Shown here piece after piece: positions 29,335 through 33,386 of a DNA stretch of 33,386 nt (position 1 is the stretch's first letter; every line of letters starts with the position of its first letter). The stretch is from Caulobacteraceae bacterium (GTDB lineage: Bacteria; Pseudomonadota; Alphaproteobacteria; Caulobacterales; Caulobacteraceae). The stretch covers positions 1 to 33,386 of the forward strand of contig CANMXH010000002.1 in assembly GCA_947501315.1 (NCBI GenBank), in the 5' to 3' direction. A model generated the notes under the pieces. The model saw only the letters and a list, made by a program, of their open reading frames with translations, was not told the origin of the DNA and made no database searches. The translations under genes were made by a program, and so were the position numbers.

Positions 29335-30410
29335 TGCAACCACGGCCCCGGATCAATCGGCCGCTCGTCGCGGCGAAGTTCGAATGTCGGCTCGCCGTCA
29401 ACGCCGGTCCTGCCAAGGCTCTGGCCGTCCATGACCCGGTCTCCAGCCGTAACCGACAGCGTGTCGAGGCCGGAAATCACCGCGCGCCAGCCCGGGCCAA
29501 GGTCCACGATGACCACCTGTCCCCAGCCACTCAGCGGCCCGGCAAACGCCACCTGTCCGGCGGCGGGCGCGCGGACCTCCGACCCGCTGGTGCGCCAGCT
29601 CCAGCCACTTGATCCCCCGCCAAAACGCCGCGAGGGAGTGCCGTCGACGGGTGCGGTCAGGCGGCTGCGTCCGGCAGGCAGTCGGGCCGAAGCGGGCTCG
29701 GTTTCCGTCCCGGGCGGCGGTACGGCCGCGCCGAGCGAGCGCAGACGCGTCTCCAGCACGCGGCTGGCCTGTTCGGCGCTCTCGGCCTCGGCCCGCAATA
29801 CGGCCTCAAGGGCCGTCTTTCGGCTCGTAAGGGTCTCGATCTCCGCGCGCCGGTCGCCGCGGGCGCTTTCGATTGTGAACAGCTGCTCGCTGTTCAGGGC
29901 GCTGAGCCGCCGCACCCTGACGACCTCGGCCTGACGGTCCGCCAGCCCCTGGGCGCGCGCCTGCAGCCCGGGGGCCATGGCCCGCATCAGAATGGCGGCC
30001 CGGACCGTGTCGACCGCCCTGTCGGCGGGGACGAGCAGCGGCGGCGGCGGACGACGGCTGATCATCTGCAGGGCGGACAGGAGCCGACCCTGGCGCCCCC
30101 GCGCGCGAGACAGCCTGGCCACCAGTTCCGCCTCCTGTCGCCCCAGTTCGCGCAGTCGCGCCCGCTGGCCCGCGAGCACGGCATCGTCCTGGCCGACAGC
30201 GGCGCGCAGCCCGGTAAGCTGGCGTTCGAGCCCGGCAATCTCACGGGAGGCCTCGGCGGCTTCCCGGCGCAGGCGAAGGGCGCGGGCCCGCTCGTCACGG
30301 AACTCGGCCTGCAGCCGGCTGACGTCGCCGGCAGACGGGTTCTGGCGTGCGATCGCCGCCACAGGCAGGGCGATCAGGCTCAGACAGAGAATCAGGAGGG
30401 GCGCGCGCAT
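29331..30410 (-). CDS. EnvC-like murein hydrolase activator (coiled coil plus degenerate LytM/M23 domain)
   Basis: ATG at 30410, signal peptide, long coiled coil, C-terminal LytM fold APAAGQVAFAGPLSGWGQVVIVDLGPGWRAVISGLDTLSVTAGDRVMDGQSLGRTG..PTFELRRDERPIDPGPWLQ. Confidence 0.9.
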   Translation of the reverse strand: MRAPLLILCLSLIALPVAAIARQNPSAGDVSRLQAEFRDERARALRLRREAAEASREIAGLERQLTGLRAAVGQDDAVLAGQRARLRELGRQEAELVARLSRARGRQGRLLSALQMISRRPPPPLLVPADRAVDTVRAAILMRAMAPGLQARAQGLADRQAEVVRVRRLSALNSEQLFTIESARGDRRAEIETLTSRKTALEAVLRAEAESAEQASRVLETRLRSLGAAVPPPGTETEPASARLPAGRSRLTAPVDGTPSRRFGGGSSGWSWRTSGSEVRAPAAGQVAFAGPLSGWGQVVIVDLGPGWRAVISGLDTLSVTAGDRVMDGQSLGRTGVDGEPTFELRRDERPIDPGPWLQ

Positions 30411-30464
30411 GGAGCGAGAGCGAATATCCGGTTTCGGATGCGAGCGCATCCATGCCGGTTCGCG

Positions 30465-30929
30465 TCAGTCGCGATGATAGGGTGATCCGGCCAGGATGGT
30501 CACGGCGCGATACAATTGTTCCGCCAGCATGGCTCGCGCAAGGGCATGCGGCCAGGTCTGGGGTCCGAAGGCGAGGGTCGAGCCCGCGGCCGCACGCACG
30601 CTCTCGTCCAGCCCGTCTGCCCCGCCGATGGCGAACACCAGCCGGCGCTCGCCGCGATCACGCAACAGGGCGATATGGTCGGCGAAGGCCCGGCTGGAAA
30701 AGGTCCTCCCGCGCTCGTCGCAGGCGATCAGATGCGCGCCCTCGGCGGCCTTCAGGATCAGCTCCGCCTCGGGCGCCTTGCCGGCCTTGCGTGGCTCCAG
30801 GTCGACCAGCTCCAGCGGGCCCAGGCCGAGGGCCCGCCCTGCCAGGGTGGCGCGCTCGGCATAGTCGGCCGCCAGGACGGCCTCGGGTCCCCGCCCCGGC
30901 TTGCCGATGGCGATGACGGCCAGCTTCAT
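30465..30929 (-). CDS. rlmH: 23S rRNA pseudouridine-1915 N3-methyltransferase
   Basis: MKLAVIAIGKPGRGPE; FAIGGADGLDESVRA; TWPHALARAMLAEQLYRAVTILAGSPYHRD. Confidence 0.97.
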   Translation of the reverse strand: MKLAVIAIGKPGRGPEAVLAADYAERATLAGRALGLGPLELVDLEPRKAGKAPEAELILKAAEGAHLIACDERGRTFSSRAFADHIALLRDRGERRLVFAIGGADGLDESVRAAAGSTLAFGPQTWPHALARAMLAEQLYRAVTILAGSPYHRD

Positions 30930-30955
30930 GGGTTCACGAACAGGGGCTCAGGAGA

Positions 30956-31375
30956 TCAGGCGCGGGCGTCGACGCGGTGGCCGCTCTCGACCGACCAGAT
31001 CTTCTCGATGTTGTAGAAGGCGCGCACTTCCGGCCGGAACAGGTGGACGATGACGTCTCCCGCATCCAGCAGCACCCAGTCGCAGTGTGGCAGGCCTGAA
31101 ACCTTGACCTTGCCGAGACCGCTTTCCTTCAGCGTCCGCTGAAGGTGGTCGGCCAGGGCGCCGACATGACGGTGCGACCGCCCGGAGGCGATGATCATGG
31201 TATCGGCCATCGGGCTCTTGCCCCTCAGGTCGATGAGCACGATGTCCTGGGCCTTGTCGTCGTCGAGACGGGACAGAAGGGCCGTTTCCAGATCGGTGGA
31301 GCCGATGGGGAGAGGCGCCTGCGGCCCGTCAGTCGGAGACCCGTCTTCGGAGTGGATGGAGTCGAATTCGTCCAT
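30956..31375 (-). CDS. rsfS: ribosome silencing factor RsfS
   Basis: DIVLIDLRGKSPMADTMIIASGRSHRHVGALADHL; DWVLLDAGDVIVHLFRPEVRAFYNIEKIW. Confidence 0.96.
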   Translation of the reverse strand: MDEFDSIHSEDGSPTDGPQAPLPIGSTDLETALLSRLDDDKAQDIVLIDLRGKSPMADTMIIASGRSHRHVGALADHLQRTLKESGLGKVKVSGLPHCDWVLLDAGDVIVHLFRPEVRAFYNIEKIWSVESGHRVDARA

Positions 31376-31472
31376 CTCATGCGCCGTGGGGGAGTCGGCG
31401 GCGTCTTGCGCATCGTGCGCGGGCGAGGGGGTCAGCGGAGGGCTCCGGGGAGATTACTAAAGCGGAAGCCTA

Positions 31473-32177
31473 TCACAGGGGCGCGGCGGCGTCACGCGCG
31501 GCCCGAAGCGCTGTCGAGGAGCGAGGGTTGAGCGGTGCCGTCAGCCAGGTCCAGGCCGGAGCCTCAAGGTCGGCCAGCCGCCGCGCCTGGCTCGTCGGCA
31601 CCCGGGCAGAGGCGAAACGCGCTGCGGCCGGCGCGGTGCGGCTGTGGTGCAGGGACCCCGGCCGGGCGATCACCGCCATGGGCATGATCCGCATGATGTC
31701 GGTCCAGCCGCGCCATCTGTGAAAGCCGGCCAGATTGTCCGATCCCATCAACCAGACGAAGCGCACGCCGGGGTGGCGCGCGGTCAGGGCGCGCAGGGTG
31801 TCCACGGTCCATTGCGTACCGGCCCGGGTCTCGAAGTCCGACACGACCATGGACCGCCCCGCCGAGGCCATGGCGGCGGCCGCGCGCGCCGAGGCCATCC
31901 GTTCTGTCAGCGGCGCACTGTCGCGGGCGTCCTTCAGGGGGTTCTGCGGCGACACCAGCCAGATCACCCGATCCAGCCCCAGCCGCCGCATGGCCGTCTC
32001 GGCGACATGGGCGTGGCCGTCATGGGCTGGATTGAATGAGCCGCCGAACAGGCCGACGGCCATCCCGGGCTGCAGGTCCAGTCCGTCACGCAGGGTGCCG
32101 GGACGGGGCCCCTGGGCTTTCGGTGCGGGACCGGCGTGGAAGAAGGGCAAGGCGGGCTCGCGGGGGCTTATGCTCAC
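31473..32177 (-). CDS. nadD: nicotinate-nucleotide adenylyltransferase
   Basis: VGLFGGSFNPAHDGHAHVAETAMRRLGLDRVIWLVSPQNPLK; FVWLMGSDNLAGFHRWRGWTDI. Confidence 0.95.
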   Translation of the reverse strand: MSISPREPALPFFHAGPAPKAQGPRPGTLRDGLDLQPGMAVGLFGGSFNPAHDGHAHVAETAMRRLGLDRVIWLVSPQNPLKDARDSAPLTERMASARAAAAMASAGRSMVVSDFETRAGTQWTVDTLRALTARHPGVRFVWLMGSDNLAGFHRWRGWTDIMRIMPMAVIARPGSLHHSRTAPAAARFASARVPTSQARRLADLEAPAWTWLTAPLNPRSSTALRAARDAAAPL

Positions 32178-32207
32178 AAGGGAGCTAACACGGCGGGACG
32201 GTCGGGG

Positions 32208-33386
<1,179 letters not shown>

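Overview
A GC-rich alphaproteobacterial chromosomal segment, most like Caulobacterales/Brevundimonas (an inference from gene content and protein sequence, not a database result). It is mostly housekeeping. The recognisable blocks are: lipoprotein and isoaspartyl peptidase; a coupled 2OG-Fe(II) oxygenase / quinone oxidoreductase / 2OG-Fe(II) oxygenase trio; YkvA-like protein; SDR dehydrogenase; tRNA-Gly(GCC); beta-propeller phytase divergent from a TonB-dependent receptor; PAS histidine kinase; lpdA; xerC and a DUF484 protein; transaldolase-like fsa; priA; glutamine cyclotransferase and TerC; the F1 ATP synthase operon atpHAGDC; and a minus-strand run obgE-nadD-rsfS-rlmH-envC-like-ctpA-deacetylase-rppH. 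No CRISPR array, prophage, transposase or obvious defence island is visible. The least explained material is intergenic. At least four families of structured inverted-repeat elements occur: (i) a 4-copy ~42-nt hairpin with a covarying inner stem, (ii) a 2-copy ~200-bp GGTTCATCAC-bounded inverted repeat, each copy paired with the same motif at the neighbouring gene's stop codon, (iii) two heptad-repeat hairpins abutting stop/start codons, and (iv) CTTGTCATCCCGG-type elements. Other points of note are a PriA that appears to lack one of its two zinc sites, an epsilon subunit (AtpC) reduced to one domain, and the oxygenase 'sandwich' operon.
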